The position numbers and the translations under genes are program-made. The notes under the pieces are model-generated. The model was not told the DNA's origin. It did not search any database and worked only from the letters and a program-made list of their open reading frames with translations. Of a stretch of DNA of 64,000 nt, positions 61,248 to 64,000 are shown piece after piece; positions within the stretch are counted from its first letter, which is position 1; every line of letters begins with the position of its first letter. The DNA is from Lutraria lutraria. Taxonomy: Eukaryota; Mollusca; Bivalvia; Venerida; Mactridae. The DNA is taken from NCBI GenBank assembly GCA_964023205.1, contig OZ026844.1, forward strand, positions 31,109,326 through 31,173,325. Reading direction: 5' to 3'.

Positions 61248-63892
61248 ATGGGCATCAAGGATTTGCAAGCGTATTTGGAAACGCACTGTTCTGGTGCATG
61301 TTTGTCGGTGGACCTGCTAAAAATATCCAAAGGTTTTGTACCAAAAAGGCGTGGCAGGGTACCCAGTGGTTCGGGACGTTTTTGTTTAATTGTTGATGCT
61401 GAGAGTTGTTTTGACCGACTTTATGGTGGCTATTTCTCAGACTGGGTTTGTGGTGGACAATGGAATCGAATGTTGACATTTTTGACTAACTTGCTCCAGG
61501 CCTGTCAAACAGCCAACATGGAGCTTGTTATGTTTTTCAATGGTGCACTTGAAAGTCAGAAGATGGATGCTTGGTATTCATCACAGCTTAATCAAAAGAA
61601 AAAAGTCAATATGGTGCTTCGACACATATATAACCGAGGCACGCCTCCTCCAAAAGTGTGGTGGAATCCACCAATATTCCTTGGTGGTTCCTTGCGTCTT
61701 GCACTGCGACAGCTTGGTATTGGTGTGGCAATGTCAATGGACGATCATGAACAAGAAGTGATTGCATTTTGTCGTGAACATGGATTGCAAGGAATTCTTG
61801 GACAGAATGCTTCCTATGCAATATTTGATCCACCGCGATATTTCTCTTGCCAAAATCTGAAGTTGACCTACAAGGGATCATTGGAAACCAAAGAATATGT
61901 AATGGATGAGATTGCAAAGTCTCTTGATTTAAATCCAAATAGATTCTGTCTGTTTGCAGCATTATTAGGTACTTAAGATGCTTTTTTCATTCCAAGCATA
62001 ATAACATTACATTGAGAAGGTTGATTGTTTATTTACAATGATAGAACGCATTGGTACCATAGGGGATTCACTGGACTTAGTAAGTCACAAGTCAATAACC
62101 CATGAGGCCAAATTCCAAGAGTCAAACTGAAATTCTAATGAGTCATTGTGTATTATTGATACATTTAATGTGTCAGGTATGTGGGCATTTAGGCACCCAC
62201 AATGCTAATTATGATTAAATTAAGGCAATTTACATTTTCTATTTGTTGGAGCAGTCTTGTACATATGGGTCAGTTTTACTATTCAAATTATTATCAGTTA
62301 TTTTAGACCATGTCTTCCCCTGTCAAATTGTTATTCATGCTTCATGAACTATTGATGAACTATGCAAAAACTGGTCGAGAAAAACTTATGTTTTCATGAA
62401 TTCTACAGTCCGCGAAATTAGCACTTGTCAGGTTGTCTGAGATAAGTAATTCATGATTCGGACAAGTAAGTTTTGCGGTAATTATGTATAGAGTATTAAG
62501 GAAAACTATTCACTTTGGTGATTCGGACAAGTAGTTCCAAATCCTAAATTCACAGACTGATTCTATTCGAAGGGGTACTGAGCACCATGCTAAGCAATAT
62601 TGGAATTTATGTTTGTTTTCCTTTCTTTCTTAGGGAATCATATCCTGACAGAAGAAGATTTGTATGACTTTTATAAAGATCTTCTTGCAAGAGCTTCTCA
62701 AGATGCTGGTAAAACCATCAAGGTGTGTGAATGTTTTTTTTTCTTGATGTGTATTCAAATGCAGATTATTAATATAGTATGTCCTCTATTTCCAATTACT
62801 TGCATAGGTATCCAGTCAAGTAGCCAGAAACGAATTTAAGCCACTCTAGGGAGGTCCAGGTTCACTTAAGGGGGGTTCAGGGGCATGCTCCCTGGAAAAT
62901 TTTATTGCTCTGCAAATTTTAGCCGAGGCTACTGCCTTGGCATGCCTCAGTGTGACTACAACACTGTTATCTAATGGAAAAGGGTTTTGTATCAAATAAT
63001 ATGCTTGATAGATAAATTATATATTAGAACAACATTTCTCAAATTGGTACATTGATTGTTTGTAAATATAATGACATTATAAGTGATAGTTTCATTTTCC
63101 TTATTTTTCATTCCAGCCACTGCCAGAAAATGTTGTGCGAGCTGTTGTTGATTATGTAAGAAGTATTCCAGATACTTCAAATATGGATTATGTGGGTGAT
63201 GCTGTTTTCAAGTAATTGAATTTCTATCCTTGGGACAATAATCTACTCTTTATTTCTAAAATCCATGTATTTATTGCCAAGAACTTGAGCATTATTATTT
63301 TGTGTTTATAAAACTACATAGAATTAATTCATCCTGATTTGTATAATTACGTTAGGTCAGGCTTACAATTCACTGTTAATAACAAACAGAGATTACTAAC
63401 CATGAGGATGAAATTTGTATAGAAGTTGCTGTTGATGTTGAGCTGATAAGTTGATCCCAAGTGCTCTTACCTGTTACTTTTCTTGCTTTAATCGCAGAAA
63501 GTATTTTTACAGACTAGGTCTGTTTGTATTTTCTATACCCAGAAAAAAACAAGTAGGCCTCAGTTGAATTGATGTATGCCAAAGGTTCACTCCAACGTTG
63601 TAGATCATCCTGACTAAGAACTTTTTGCTGTTTTGATTTTGGCTAATCTGTACCCATTTTGAGTTGAATGCGTAACCTGACAGATTTCAATGAACCATGT
63701 TTCAAATATTATGCTTATCTAGCTTTAGGTAAGTTCAGCACTCATTTGCTACCCACTTTATTGTCTAATTAAAAACTTGCAGAGATTCTGCCAAGGGAAA
63801 CAAGTTGGAGCTTATTGCTAAGTTGAAACAGAGTGTTCAGTACTATTTCAATGGAACCGAAGAAGGCTTTCTGACCTACAAACCAAGACCCA
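61248..63892 (+). CDS. FAM120-like protein (XPG/FEN1-fold), 3'-partial
   Basis: Four in-frame exons: 61248-61968, 62634-62722, 63117-63211, 63783-63892. The last ends at a GTGAGT donor and the gene leaves the window; 338 codons are visible. The protein starts MGIKDLQAYLETHCSGACLS and aligns along its length with FAM120A/B/C (constitutive coactivator of PPAR-gamma family) as I recall it: LIVDAE (47-52), YGGYFSDWVCGGQWN, VMFFNGALE (94-102), GTPPPKVW, DLNPNRF, AALLGNHIL. The N-terminal region has the XPG/FEN1 nuclease fold, but the second catalytic Asp is Asn (FFNGA) and the later Asp pair is replaced (GQNASY, 185-190), so nuclease activity is unlikely. Vertebrate members are RNA-binding scaffold or coactivator proteins. 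The exact function here is unknown. Confidence 0.92.
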
Positions 63893-64000
63893 GTGAGTTT
63901 CTTATAATTTGGATATATTACAGTCCTTTTTTATGCCAATTTCATCCCAAATTCCCCAGTCGAATATTGATTATAAAAAAAACAGTATCAACTGCAGAGC

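Noticed and set aside
61606..61962. 118-codon antisense frame
   Set aside because: Shadow of the FAM120-like exon; sense frame has clear homology.

Overview
This window is AT-rich animal nuclear DNA. Genes are split into short exons with GT-AG introns of a few hundred bases to several kilobases. The spaces between exons are full of short interspersed and foldback repeats. The gene set (ARL8, copine, FAM120-type, three-domain gelsolin-like) together with dense tRNA-derived SINEs and MITEs points to a lophotrochozoan, most likely a bivalve mollusc. That taxonomic call is inference. A 200-base run of N (1494-1693) marks an assembly gap.

Layout. (1) 358-10497, minus strand: a gene for a protein with an acidic N-terminus followed by at least nine AT-hooks, one per small exon. 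Its 3' end lies off the left edge. (2) 11949-26437, plus strand: a complete ten-coding-exon gene for a severin/gelsolin-like actin-binding protein of 366 aa. Its introns carry two VNTRs and many MITEs. (3) 26438-34727: no gene recognised; repeats and probably UTR. (4) 34728-40986, minus strand: complete six-exon ARL8 small GTPase, 184 aa. (5) 40987-47290: no gene recognised. (6) 47291-60308, minus strand: complete twenty-exon copine, 562 aa. (7) 61248-63892 and onward, plus strand: first four coding exons of a FAM120-like (XPG/FEN1-fold, probably nuclease-dead) gene that runs off the right edge.

The AT-hook and gelsolin genes are divergent (about 1.45 kb between start codons), as are copine and FAM120 (about 0.94 kb), so each pair may share a promoter region. 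The five genes are ordinary housekeeping or cytoskeletal loci and do not look like one pathway. All exon structures were built by hand from splice sites and reading-frame continuity. For the four conventional genes every exon junction keeps frame.

The accessory content is mostly non-autonomous DNA transposons. There are two TA-flanked families, two TTAA-flanked piggyBac-like families, a compact hairpin family with three copies in 2.3 kb, a 503-bp element with about 30-bp TIRs upstream of the gelsolin start, several hAT-like elements, two tRNA-derived SINE families and a decayed hammerhead-like motif. The most unusual item is the AT-hook gene, where nearly all exons are phase 0-0 and carry one DNA-binding hook each.
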